Positions 13,354 through 25,700 of a DNA stretch of 64,000 bases are shown here, piece after piece (positions within the stretch are counted from its first letter, which is position 1; every line of letters begins with the position of its first letter). A program made the position numbers and the translations under genes. This stretch comes from Capitella teleta (Eukaryota; Annelida; Polychaeta; Capitellidae), in assembly GCA_000328365.1 (NCBI GenBank), contig KB309137.1:152097-216096 (forward strand), in the 5' to 3' direction. The notes beneath the pieces were generated by a model, which was not told the origin of the DNA, searched no databases, and saw only the letters and a program-made list of their open reading frames with translations.

Positions 13354-13517
13354 TCTGATTGGCTGCATCCGCGCTTCATTATCACGTATCAGTTACCGAC
13401 AACACATAAAAAGCAAAATAGTCTTACGAATTGTTAGTCGCACAAGAGAGACACTAAGAAAAGGAACACAATTCAACTCAGAAACCGAACAAGGATTTCT
13501 TTACCTGATCGAAATGG
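13354..13517 (+). promoter_or_regulatory. PRDM1: Proximal PRDM1 promoter and first exon
   Basis: An inverted CCAAT box (ATTGG 13358-13362, in CTGATTGGCTG) and a TATA-like CATAAAAAG (13405-13413) precede a leader starting near 13435. The exon ends with ATGG|GTACGT. The ATG at 13514 contributes one codon plus one base (phase 1) and joins exon 14862 to read M-E-P-R-T-T-H-A-W. The 12-mer TCTTTACCTGAT at 13498-13509 also occurs in the distal first exon (10379-10390). Confidence 0.6.
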
Positions 13518-14061
13518 GTACGTCTTTTGAGATTTGTTCATAGCTGTACGAGGGAGACAAGCAACGTACTCATTGGTAAAGGGTAAATCTCCACGCAATA
13601 GTTTGGGTGGCACATTATTTTTGTGCTTATCTGTAACTATACTATACTAATTTTTTTTTTTATTAAGCTCTGGCATTCAGCGCTCAGTTGAAAGTTGAAA
13701 ATGTATCCCTTGTCGGACTCATTCCAATATGGAGATGGCCTTTAAAAAGAATCCGTTGTTATTAATCGCATTGAACTAAATTTGAATATGACCCTCCGAC
13801 CTGCCGAGAAGTAAGAACCTGTCCTCCAGAGACTACACTGAGCAGTCAGTGACCCCAGCGTCCCCCTGAGGAGGTGTTCACCTGCGCGCCCCAGCCTCAC
13901 AAAGCGAGGGCATCTCCCTCTTCCATGTCTCATCATATACATTCGAACAAAAGCTTTCATAAACTGAGTGGTTCCATTCAGACTTTGAAAGTCATGAATT
14001 AAAAAAAGGTTTATAAAACATCAAACAGGACACATTCACCTGCGGCCAGATTCTCCTTCTC

Positions 14062-14100
<39 letters not shown>

Positions 14101-17100
14101 GTTCTTCGGTCCGGAAGATTGCGTGCCTATAATTTGACCAAAAGTGGGGAAAAATATGTATATGTGCATATATTAAACTGCATTTATCAGTTTTTGTTTT
14201 GTGTGTGTTCAGTGAAGCATGGCTGGGTGATTCTCTTTGTCTTTTAGCCCTTTCCGAGGGGCTCAAAAGATTTTTCAGCCGGTCTGTTTTCTCCACGGTT
14301 TTCTCTGTTGTTGGCACATTGCAAGCACTCGTACGATATTTCCAGGGAAACTTTATAGCGATCAAGAGCAAACGAAGCAAGAGGGGTCTTACATAACCAG
14401 ACCCTCTACAGTTGCCCCGAATTATTCTGAAACGAATAACAATACAACATCACCGATATCTGCAATAGTCTCTATCATAGTTAATCGTATAATGGTTTTT
14501 TTTCTTCTTCTAAATTCTCTATTAACATTGAAATCACTTTCATCATCCAAGGTGTGGTTCTTGCAATTTGTATTTCTTCCTGTTGTTATCTTTTTCGGAG
14601 TTAGGGGATAAAGAGCGCGGGTGACGCAACAGATAAGGTCTCTCTCCACGAGCCAACTATAAGAATGGATTTTGCGCCCAATTAAGCGAGGTGATAACGT
14701 CGCCGACTTCGGAGAAAACCTGCCTTCTTCATATGCTAATGTAGTCAGCGGTCAGAGTGCGCATGCGCTGGGCGTGGCCAGCGCTGCCAGAGGCGGCGCT
14801 TCTGGATTTGGTTGCTTCTCCTAATTGATATTAACTCTAGTTTCGTTTGTTTTGATCACAGAACCGCGTACAACGCATGCGTGGAGAGAAGTCATCATGA
14901 AGAAAGAAAGAGAAGAGAAGAAGGCGACTTACTTCGTGCCCGACCGGGCGGTTCCTGAGGGTAGCCCATCCAGGGCATTGGACTCCCTGCCCAGGAACCT
15001 CACCATCAAACAATCCGGCGTCGGCACTCAGGTTGGTTGATTTTACGAAATTGAATCAATAGTTTTTATGCAAACAGTCTACTGAAGAAATCGAACTTCA
15101 AAGTTGCCGTATATTCAATGATACATGTATTGAGAAATTATAATACATACAGAAAAGAAAGTGATTATCGGGTAATGAATAACGACAAGTATTTTTGCAA
15201 GCCACAGAGATTGGCCTCTCCCTTATTCCAGGTATACCGACCACGTTACATGTATAATGAATTTTTTCCATGCTATTCAATAATTATCGTGCTAATTGTA
15301 TTAGAAATTTCCGCGGATGGATCTTGTTCACGGTGACTTAAACAAAAAACAAAAAACAAAACAAAAACAAAAAAAAACAACACACACACAAATAAGATAG
15401 ATGGAAATTGAAATAAAATATGATAAAAACAAAAGCACGTGAGTGACGCATAATACAATATTTCGATGTATTCGCTTGATATGGTCTAAATGATACTAAT
15501 TCATGCCAGTTTATGAGCTAAATGAAATTATATGACTGGTTGTTACGCAACTCACATTCTCACGTACTTATTGACTGAAAACAGAGTAGTCTAGCTGATA
15601 GCGAGCCTTCGTATGCAATGTATACATGTACCTCACAAGTGCCTGCACGCATGGATGCTTTCAGGTGCCAAAGTACACCGCCGTCAACGTAAAAACACGC
15701 GTATATCAGCACAGTGGGCTTATCTTCGGAAGCGGTGGCCGACGGTGGCATGGGGTGTTAACGTGATAGCGAAATGCAAGTTCAAACAACAGCTCCTCTC
15801 CTGTTCATGCGTTCATCTTGTGTTGGACTGTTACGTCACCGTGCGCGGTTAACGAGTGCGAGCACTGCCTAATCAAGGCTTAGCGTCCTCTTGTTTCAAT
15901 ATTTGGTCTCTGCTTTTCTCCCCTTTATCGTGCGTGGGGAAAATGCAACACAATCCTCTAAGTTATCTCATCATAAGCTCCGGTATCTTCTCCGCGTTGA
16001 TAGAGGCTTCTTTTCTTCTTCTGATTACTGTAAACTTACATCACGTCGTTTGAAATGTCATTAATATGATAATGAAATACTGGAGTAAATGCTTTTTAAG
16101 GTTGCGTAATTGTACTTAGCACACAGGATGATCGTCTCAGATGGAATGGTGCAATGTATCAATTGCATACGTCATAATTCTAATTTATTTTGCAGATTCT
16201 CGGTGTATGGAGTTCAGAGTTCATTCCGAACGGCACTCGTTTTGGACCCCTGAGGGCACAGAGGAGCAATGAAAGACCCTCAGGGACGGACATGAGTCAA
16301 GTGTGGAGGGTACGTGATGAACTTATGCATACAAACTAAGAAAGCAACAACATTAAAAAATTCTGTATTTCAATTCCATATTTTACAAAAATAGGTATAT
16401 TATAATATACATATATATATTTTTTTTTTATTCAATTCTTGCAGATCCAAGCAGAGGGGAACAAGGCAAGCTACCTTAACGCTTCGGATCCGTCGCTCAG
16501 CAACTGGATGCGTTACGTGAACACAGCGCCGTCGCTCGGCGCCCACAACGTGGTGGCGGACGTCATTGAGCGCGAGGTCTTCTTCTTCACGACGCGCCCT
16601 CTTCAACCTAATGACGAGCTGCTTGTCCTCTGCTCGGAATCCGTCAGTCGCATGGATCAAGAAAAGGAGTGCATGCCCAGGTCGCACACAGACCGAGCTG
16701 GTGAGGATTTGATTGATGTCATGCTATCCCATATTACGTGACTAAGAGGGGAGTTAAGGGAAGACCAGGGGCAGCTGCACACCGCTTGGTTGTGACGTAA
16801 CATGTCACACCGAATGAGTGACCCGGGGGAGGGAGTAGATCACCGGTCAATGATAGTGATCGGGCGGTCAAGGTGGCCGCGGGATGCTGAGGCAAATTGC
16901 TCTCACCTCTGAGTGCGAACGCCGATTCAAAAAACGCAATCTGATCTCATTTAAGTGAGGCATAGCCCCCAGCGAAGTGAATGGGTCGCATGGAATTACA
17001 CTAAATGATACAGGCTTCAATTAAATATACACGTAATCACAATACCACCTTGTTGGTTTAGACTGAATCGTTTAGGGATTCATTTTGAATCTTATATTTC

Positions 17101-18679
17101 CATTGTAGCTAACCCAAGAAGTCTGCCACACAACGCTGCTGTCGCTAAAGATGACTCTGACGCATTGGACTTGACGGCCAGAAGACCCAGCAAACACGCC
17201 TACAAGCACCTGCCTAAACTCTATGCCGCCAAGAAAGAGTTTGCCCAGCGAAGTGCCATGCTCGTCAGGGACCGTCAGAGGTATCACCTCGTCGACGTCA
17301 AAAAAGAATTGGACATCACGAAAGAGTTCGGGAGGAAGATCTCCCCACATAACGAGAACAGATCACACGACAAAGCAGCTCCGCAAATCCCGGGCTACGG
17401 ACCCAGCTTGCCCGGGTTCTTGTCACCAGAAGCTATGATGGCAGCGAGGATGAAACAAATACAAGAGACGAGTCTGCTGATGAAGGCGCCGGAAGGGATA
17501 CAGGGGTCACCGCAGGTCAAGTACGGGTCGCCACTGCTCATGCACCACCCAGAACTCAGAGCACCCCTCCCTCAAGAATCCCGAGGGCTGCCCCCTTCCT
17601 TGTTTCCCTACTACTTCTCCTCTCCGTTTGGCCTCAAGCCCCTGGATAAAACCCCTTTCGTGTACCCGAACGGCCTACCTCTTCCTCCGCCGATTTACGG
17701 AATGAACACTATCAGTCAGCTCTCATGCGCAAATCTACCCGGAATGGGACTTTTTCCCCAGACATTTCCTCAAAACTTACCTCAAGCCCCAAATAAACTG
17801 AGTCCGAAGATATCTTCCTCCCCAGAGATCATGCCTCCCTTCTCCTTCATGCCCACTGGTCACTTCCCGTGCGAGGCCCTCAATCTATCCAAACCAAAAC
17901 TATCGCCGCGCAGTCCACCCAAGGAGGGACACCAGTCGTCAGCAAGGGGTTACCGCTCGCTTCCCTTCCCCCTGAAGAAAAAGGATGGCAAGATTCACTA
18001 TGAATGTAACATTTGCTTCAAGAACTTTGGCCAGCTCTCAAATCTGAAAGTACACTTGCGGACGCACACTGGCGAGCGTCCGTTCAAATGCACCTTATGC
18101 AGCAAAGGGTTCACCCAACTGGCGCATCTGCAGAAACACCACTTAGTGCACACGGGTGAGAAGCCACACGGATGTTCAGTGTGCGGGAAGCGCTTCTCCA
18201 GCACGAGCAACCTGAAGACCCATTTGAGATTGCACAGCGGCGAGAAGCCTTTTCAGTGCAAGCTCTGTCCGGCTCGATTCACCCAGTACGTTCATCTGAA
18301 GCTTCACCGACGCCTGCACACCAACGAGAGACCATACGAATGCCCTAAGTGCTTACGCAAGTACATCAGCGCCAGCGGCCTCAAGACCCACTGGAAGAGC
18401 GGCACGTGCATGCCGGATGAAACCAGTCTTGAGCTCCTGCAGTGCCCCGATAGCCCGATGAAGAATGACGACGGTCTGTATTGTCACGATGCGAGATCTA
18501 CGTCACCTCTGATCGACGTCGAGGACGATGACGGTGGGCCTTCGACGAGCGGTGGTTCGCAGAACTCGCTGGACATCTACGAGGGTGGCACCAAGGAGCT
18601 AGTATCGCCAAGGACGAACAGCATGTCCTCATGCGGCGAAGGTAGTGACCAAGGTGACCAATCACCTGGATCGATGTGA
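13514..18679 (+). CDS. PRDM1: PR/SET domain zinc-finger protein 1 (Blimp-1)
   Basis: Transcriptional repressor of the Blimp-1 family, a nuclear DNA-binding cell-fate regulator. Coding exons are 13514-13517, 14862-15031, 16196-16309, 16445-16700 and 17109-18679, all phase-consistent, about 704 residues. The PR/SET domain lies at roughly residues 45-165 (SLPRNLTIK, GVWSSEFIPNGTRFGPL, NWMRYVN, NDELLVL), matching vertebrate PRDM1 (YIPKGTRFGPL, NWMRYVNPA, NQELLV). A proline-rich middle includes ALNLSKP, loosely like a CtBP-type motif. Five zinc fingers follow at about residues 479-616: four C2H2 (GQLSNLKVHLRTH, TQLAHLQKHHLVH, SSTSNLKTHLRLH, TQYVHLKLHRRLH) and a fifth C2HC finger (GLKTHWKSGTC), the layout of Blimp-1. 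The C-terminus is acidic and serine-rich. An alternative first exon at 10467-10482 would change the first residues to MLLLE. Confidence 0.95.
14064..14097 (+). repeat. Poly-T tract of 34 bases
   Basis: An uninterrupted run of 34 T in the first PRDM1 intron. It could be a retroposed poly-A tail on the other strand, but no SINE body or target duplication was seen beside it. Confidence 0.95.
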
Positions 18680-18865
18680 ACTGTAAAATACGAGTGGACA
18701 TTTGACCAGGATCACATGAGTGTCGTTCAGTTATAGCATGTTGTCTTGACAACCTCGTTAGGATTTTTTATTATTATTTCTATTATTATTTATGATTAAC
18801 TCATGATTGTGCTCGATTTGTGATAATTGTGTGGTACTTTGTTGAAATGGTTAAAGTAATTTATG

Positions 18866-18871
18866 AATAAA
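18866..18871 (+). terminator. PRDM1: Polyadenylation signal of PRDM1
   Basis: AATAAA lies 187 bases after the PRDM1 stop codon, in an AT-rich 3' region. It is the first canonical signal downstream; a second lies near 19256. Confidence 0.6.
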
Positions 18872-19753
18872 TGGACGAATTAATATAATATAATTGTACC
18901 CTTTCTTCTCAAATAATTACGCAATTGGTGCAACAACCCCGCAACAAAGGGATCGACATGATTTGGCTGAAGATACATGTACCTCCACAACGTGAATTCT
19001 AGCAACTAACGTTTATTGAGAAATTCAAAAATAATCAGGCGTTTTCCGCAAAAATGAGATTGACCAGCACTGCAGAAGCCAAGTGGTTTCAGTGACATCA
19101 TGCTCTTTAGAAATGACGAAGCGGACTTAGAAGATAATAATCAAGAGTGTGTTGATTGCTTGGAGAGACTATTTTGATATAGAAAATGTTGCTAGGTCAA
19201 GTTTCCATTAATTGTATATTGCTTTGATCACCCTCGTTGACATTGCGCTAGATAAAAATAAATTGTTTAATATATATTTAAATGTGATGCATGGAGGTTC
19301 TTTATTCTCGCCAAAATGCTAAGCTTTGTCCCGAAAACAATTTCTATTTGGGTTCCATTAATATTTCAGTAGCTGTACCGAGTATATACATGTAGTAAGA
19401 CATGCACCGGAAGTTTTACTAAACATTAAATTACATCTATAAAATTACCTAAACTAATTTACAGCATATTCAGTGGGATCAGGAATAATCATTGTACCTG
19501 GACAGGAATCCTAATTTGTCTTTTTTTTTTTCTGTGGTGTTAATTTCTAGAGCGCGAAAAGATACCTCAATAATCGGAGGTTTTTACTCTGAAATCGTGT
19601 TAGCGTACATTTTAATTGGACAAAATGAAGAATGCTGCCAAGTTGATAATCAAGAATATATTGCGTTATTACGTTAGTTACAACCTCAAATTGCACGTGT
19701 CACCGAATGAATAACCAGGCAGTATACCAAGTACAATTACGCAATCATTGAAC
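18872..19753. other. Convergent intergenic gap, PRDM1 to MRPS6
   Basis: About 0.9 kb of AT-rich sequence between the 3' ends of two convergent genes. No coding exon, RNA gene or repeat was recognised. Confidence 0.6.
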
Positions 19754-19759
19754 TTTATT
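19754..19759 (-). terminator. MRPS6: MRPS6 polyadenylation signal overlapping the stop codon
   Basis: On the minus strand the sequence reads TGAATAAAG: the last base of the TGA stop is the first base of AATAAA. If this signal is used, the 3' UTR is only about 10-30 nt, which is extreme for an animal gene. Confidence 0.5.
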
Positions 19760-22700
19760 CACAATTTCTCGATATAATTTCTGAGATTGACTCTGAGTCG
19801 ACGCCGCTTCTCATCGTCCAGTTCTCCGAAGTCGCAGGTTCCATCATGACATGGACGTCCGACCTCGTTCTCCTTGCGCAGCACTCTCGGTCGAATGATG
19901 TCAATGTCACGTGTCATGAAGTCTTTGATCGGCTTCACAGCTTCGACGGGACCATCGAAGTTGATGAGAAAATAACTAAAAGACACAAGAAAAACATTCA
20001 CGTATAAGATGATTAGATTCACATAGCTAGGAAAGGAAGAGCATTGAGACATTACACCCGGATTCGAAGGTGAGACTAGCTTATTCATTTATTTCCATAG
20101 ATCGTTGTTGTCGCTTGTCAGGAATACACAAAACATCTCCCTTTCGCCTCTTTGCAGCGAACGAGTTGCCAATATTTCTGGTGCCGTGAACTAAATTCCA
20201 CGTAGACCCGTTCTTTGAGGCCACAAATAAAAACAGTCAAGCACTTTTCATTTGTAGCTATGTTGCCGCGGGATGCGGTCGTATTTTTTGATGAGCTTGA
20301 ATTGTTTTCATAGCTGGTGGAGCATTCAAATTTTGGCCTCTCATAAAAGCTCCCAGAATCGACTTGAAGGTGTTTCCGAGACGAACAATCTTAAAACAAA
20401 CATTCGTATGTTGATAATAAATGCAATAGGGTCAGATGGCACCCGTTGCGCAATGACACGCAGGTTCATAAGACTACTTATGGCCGCCATCAGAAGAAGG
20501 TCAATACTAATAAACAAACAGAATATGAGACGAAAATCAGCCATCATGAGAGGCCAATAGTAAAGTACTCGGGGAGTCGCAGTCGCTTGCAATATGCAAA
20601 TGAATAATTGCTTCTGTAATAAAACCCTATAAATGAAAATTCCTGGGAGGCGTTGCGCGTAAAAGAGCAGAGAGCAAGATGAGGTAAGAGTCATGTGGCA
20701 AAGAAAGCACATCAAACGGGCGAAGGGGGCGGGGGGGTCATTGACACCAAGGCACACACGCTCGCTTTCGCGGTGATAGTCGAGGTGCTTTGAAGAGGTG
20801 GCGATCCAACGCCTTCGATTACTCGCTACTGGCCTCCCCTCCTGAGCACGTGACCAACGGCACTTCCTCGATCGAGGCTCACGATCGGTATTCATCGGTT
20901 TTATTGGAGGATTGCATCAACAACACAGCGACAAAGGGCTTTAGTGGACACAGGAGGCGCTGATATACATAATTATTACAACCTCTGACATGACTGATTG
21001 GCTACTACCCGATACACATGCATAATTAGGCAACTCTAGTTGAATGCCCAACGAATACGGTCTGCACGAGTACACGGGGTGCATGTACTCGGGTCACGTG
21101 ATTCAAATGACTTATCATGAGACGCAACAGGGGGCAAGAGCCAATTCGGAGCCAATTCGGTGTCAACCTCTGCAGGGACCCATCTTCTGAAAGCGGGAAG
21201 ACATCCGATCTGTGAGGGATGAAAAGTGCAAGTCCCAAGTGGCATAGGGGTTTGTTTGGACGAAGCCACATGAATGGCCGCTGGTCAAGGCATGCGGCTG
21301 GGTGAGTTATGCAGACCAGATGACCAGCTGAGAATTAGACAACCCCGAAATTGAAATCCGACAATTCAATTAGCATTTTGCGATCTTGAAAGTTGAGAAA
21401 AACCGATCAATCAGCGAGCGACGAGAATGCGAAGAATCAAAACACGTAATTAGAGATCGCAAACGACCAACTGCAGATGCAGCCACTTTGCTGATTTTCA
21501 ATCAGAGATGAAAGACTTCAAAGCAGGTTACATAAAACGCTCAAAACTCGGTTACAACACAAATCTTCAGCACAAAGTTGTTGCTTTATTTTGGCTTATT
21601 TTCCTATAGGGGGGAATCAATTCACCCGTAAGTAAAGAGCATTTTCATGAATCCGTAGCATATGTCGATACGAGAGGAATGAAGTTTCTTGGGTTGACTA
21701 GCATGTTTATTGCTGTGTGTGGGGGAATACAGATTGTATGCATGCCGTGAAGTGAGCTCTTGGCATGCGAGTGCGAAGAGGGCGTTCGGACGTCATGCGG
21801 CCCACAACCGCACCTCGCCGTTTCCCAAGTGCATCGTCAGCACTTTTACGATTAGCTGACATTCTGATCGGACGATTGCCCGATCCGCACCTCTCAATGC
21901 GCACGCGCAATACGTCAATGACGTCATAAACACCCCGCTGCGGCCGCATTTCGCCAGCGAAGAATCACAGCTCATAGCGAATGGAACGATTTGCGAAAAG
22001 AAACAAGTCACTGTAACACACGTTAACACCTCCATGCAAGATTTCCAATTGAAGCTGCTCCAATTCGTCGATAGCTAACACTCAGCTAGGTTGATTGAAT
22101 GTAAACTGAAATAATCAAGCGATGACATTACATCGATCGAGGGCTCTAGTGATGTGTGCCATTGTGAATCGTGCATACAGCGTAAAACAACAAACACGTA
22201 TACAATAATAACAACATTAATCGAAGATATTTCAATAATAATTAAAATGGATGATGAATTCGGAATGCTCTACTCAAGGCTTTGCTATCAATGACCTTGT
22301 AAGTTACATGTATAACCCAAACTCATGTATAATAAAATAACCATATAGGCATAGCTTAATCGATCGTAAATAAAATCATGTTTGAAACGACACGAAACCA
22401 GTAACCAAACGCAAAGCGATTGATTATATTCGAAGAAAGGAAGGGGGAGAGATTTAGCGCCAATTCGAGAAATCCGTGCGAATTAAATAGCCGGTTCGTC
22501 ATAATTTCAAATTGTGAAGGAGAAATGAGACTCCATTGAAGGGAAGAAGCTCTGAATGCACGGAATCCAATATCAAGCAGAGCGAACAATGACCCCAGTG
22601 AATTGCACCAGACCTCCAGTTGCGTAAGCGCGAGACGCATTGCTTTTAAGGCTTTTCAGGCGCCTGCCTCGAATCCATTGAGAAATGGCCCCCAAAAGCA

Positions 22701-25700
22701 CAATAAAGACGTTTAGGAGAAGAGATAAAAAAAAAAAAGAGGGATCCACTCAAAAGAACGCTTGAAAATTAGAAATCTCAAATCAAATCACTCGACTTCT
22801 CAAGCATTAATTAATATTCTAATAGACAGGCCAACCTGTAAGAATGGATATATGATAGTTTGAGTGTCAATTACAGATTTCCATTCGTTGTACCATCATG
22901 CACTCTGAAGTCTTAAAGAATTGTGATTGTATTTAATATACATGTAGATAAAACTAAAAGCCAACAACTGAGCATTCGAGTGAATCGACGCATCTCACAT
23001 CGTCACCACACGATCATTAACATCCAAACACGGGCCACGTCCATGCACCCGTGCATGCACTCATTGACACTCAACAAACTTCATTAACTTCATAAAATTT
23101 CTTAGAATATTAACACTCCGATGACTCTAGAATCCGTTGCTACCCTGCGCGAGGCAACAGGTTACGTCTCTGCTTTCCTCCATGGATGGGTCTGTAGTTT
23201 CCCTGAGGAGGAAACTGCAAAGGATTCTCTCGCGAACATCCCAGCCACTCAGCCAGTTCTCAATAAACGGACGGAGTTACGAATCATCTCAACTCATCGT
23301 TCTCCACCAAATGAATTCATGTCACATCATCTCATCTTATGAAATGGCGAGGCTCATGCACACTTGCATATTTCTTAATTATACCTTGTAAATGATGCGT
23401 AATAAGTGTGAATACAAGCCAAGTAAGTGAGGCGAGCTAAGGAGCCCATTGCCAGAGCGCATCGCAGGGCATTTCGCAAGGGCAGACTGGCAGTCATAAC
23501 GTTACTAACGGGGCGTTGTGAACACGCTGCGAAGCCAAAAGAGTAAGGTTTCTCAGGAGCAAGGGATATAAGCACCAGTGCTCAGTCACACTGTCTCCGT
23601 GGTCTGCCTGTGCGGTATCTTAAGCACAATAGATGCGTTTTCTTGATAAACAAATAAAAATAAATGAGGGTGGCACTCGGAGAATAGATTGTTGATTTTT
23701 GCATCGCACGCTGACGACATGGTATCGTGAAATTACATCAACAATATTATTTCATCCGTAAATCGATGTCCAAGATTGATCATCATCAGTAGCGATACAA
23801 CTGGAATCTCAATCTAGATAACATGAAGAATCTGGAGGGTGTGCGGAACAAAAAGGAACAATGAAATAATGTGCGGGGAATCACAGTTACCCTGAATATT
23901 ATTGATACATATGTATTGCCCATGTAATGGTTTTGTCATGATTGGTCATAATGAAATTTCGAGCCGTGTTTAAGATTAAAATCGTCAAAACCCAAATCTC
24001 ATAACTTGATTGAATTAAAAAAGTGAAGCATTATAAGACTGCATCAACACACTAGAAGACATTACCATGGATACAAAGACCACCATGCATTTATATACAG
24101 GAAAATGGGCTTCGTATCTATGGTAAAGCTTGTTTACGTGTGTGTGAAATGAGAGAATAACAACTCCAGGAAATGAGGTAATCAAATAACAGTAACACAA
24201 TTAGAGGCTGAATCTGTTAAAAAATATAAAAACATGTACAAGCACAGTGTATTTCATAATGCCCAGGACCATGAGTCACGTGCTGTTGCTCGTGTTCTCT
24301 CAAGGGAGGGGCTCCAATGGAGTTTGTGTGGTGGGTCCAATGACCAGGGAAAATAGTGAAATTAAAGGGACATGCATTTGCCAGTGATTCTGGAGTCCTA
24401 GACTTTACATGAAGCAAATGTACTAAACAAACAATTCCAGAAAATGGACACAAAGGGCGTATGTATCTGAGGTCAAATACACAACACAGCTGATTCACGT
24501 TACATTAGCGCCATTAACTGGGTCTCAAGTCTCTCAAACTACAGTCATGAAAACGATGTTAAGAAAATTTGCGTAGCAATAAGGAGTTAGGGACACCCTG
24601 GTTACGCTTTGCGTGAAGGCAGCTGATGAGATAGAATCGTCAACATCCTCCCGATCAACGATCCTCAAATTGGGAATAACGACAAAGGGAGTCTGAAAAA
24701 CAGGTGACAACTTTATCAATAAACCGAATGGATCAGTCGCGCCTCTAGTGCTCTGTGCTGAGCAGCCAGCCATTGGCAAAATGCACTCATTACAGAGGTC
24801 AAATGCAAAATGTGGGAACTGCTGTTGTGTGAATTATCAAAATTATCATATCAAACATCATGATATCACAAATGAATGATGCATATCTTCATCGAATTCA
24901 TTACAATAAAACATTACTTCACTTGCATGTGTGTATGATGGCTGATTCAGAAGATATCACATTGACATTGGAAGAGTTGACAAAGCAAGTTGAAATTTGA
25001 CCATAGTATACAACAAGCCAGATTTTTGCAACACATCCTGATTCCGAATACACTTAAATACATACGACCAGTGCAGAAAAGGTGCCAATGAGGCGAGCAA
25101 ACAACAAGTAAATAACAAAAGACATTGCGGCTATGAAACGCATGATTCTTGCTGATTGAGGTACTTGGAAGGAAGCAGACTGTTTGCCTTTTATGACCGT
25201 GCAAAGTGCAACCAGAAAACACTCACTTTCCGTGTGTGAACTTGCTGCGATGCCTGAACATGAGAAAGGGCAGTTTCCTCTGGCCAAGGTTTTCATATGT
25301 ACGAATGTATCCACCATTTTGAAGAATGTGATCTGACGTTCTTTTCACTGCTTGCACTAACTGAGGCTGAAATAGAAGAAACAGAATTCAAGCATACGGA
25401 ATTCCCATATTCATGCACTACATAGAAGGTCGAGGACTACTCAGAGAAACAGTAACCTCTCTTTTGTACAAGTACCTTGAAAATGACATACGGGAATTAT
25501 TTTTATTTATCTAAAATATGCCAAAATACAATACAAATAGCACTTCAAATCAAAATCAAATCAATTGTCGGAGATTTCTTTCAAGTCAGGTCAATTAAAC
25601 AACAAATGGCGCCACTCCATTATTCAACGTTTAAGAAGTTAATTGAACAAAGGAATATAATGCGGGTATTGTTGCCATATCAATTCCTCTATGTCTGCAT

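Noticed and set aside
14825-14896. Upstream in-frame extension of PRDM1 exon 2 (a start before 14862)
   Set aside because: A clear acceptor (tttgatcacag) at 14861 and phase-1 donors in two upstream exons explain the start better.
15342-15392. A-rich CAAAA-type run ending in a CA repeat, considered as a retroposon tail
   Set aside because: No SINE body, internal promoter box or target duplication could be seen; treated as a simple repeat.
20341-20895. 184-codon minus-strand open frame
   Set aside because: Lies in MRPS6 intron 2, shows no similarity to S6 or any family I know, and the true MRPS6 exons are at 25.3 and 26.5 kb.
24534-24779. Minus-strand open frame preceded by a strong acceptor (ctgtttttcag)
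   Set aside because: Considered as an alternative MRPS6 or nested-gene exon. The phase does not continue MRPS6 exon 2 without an early stop, and the peptide is not recognised.
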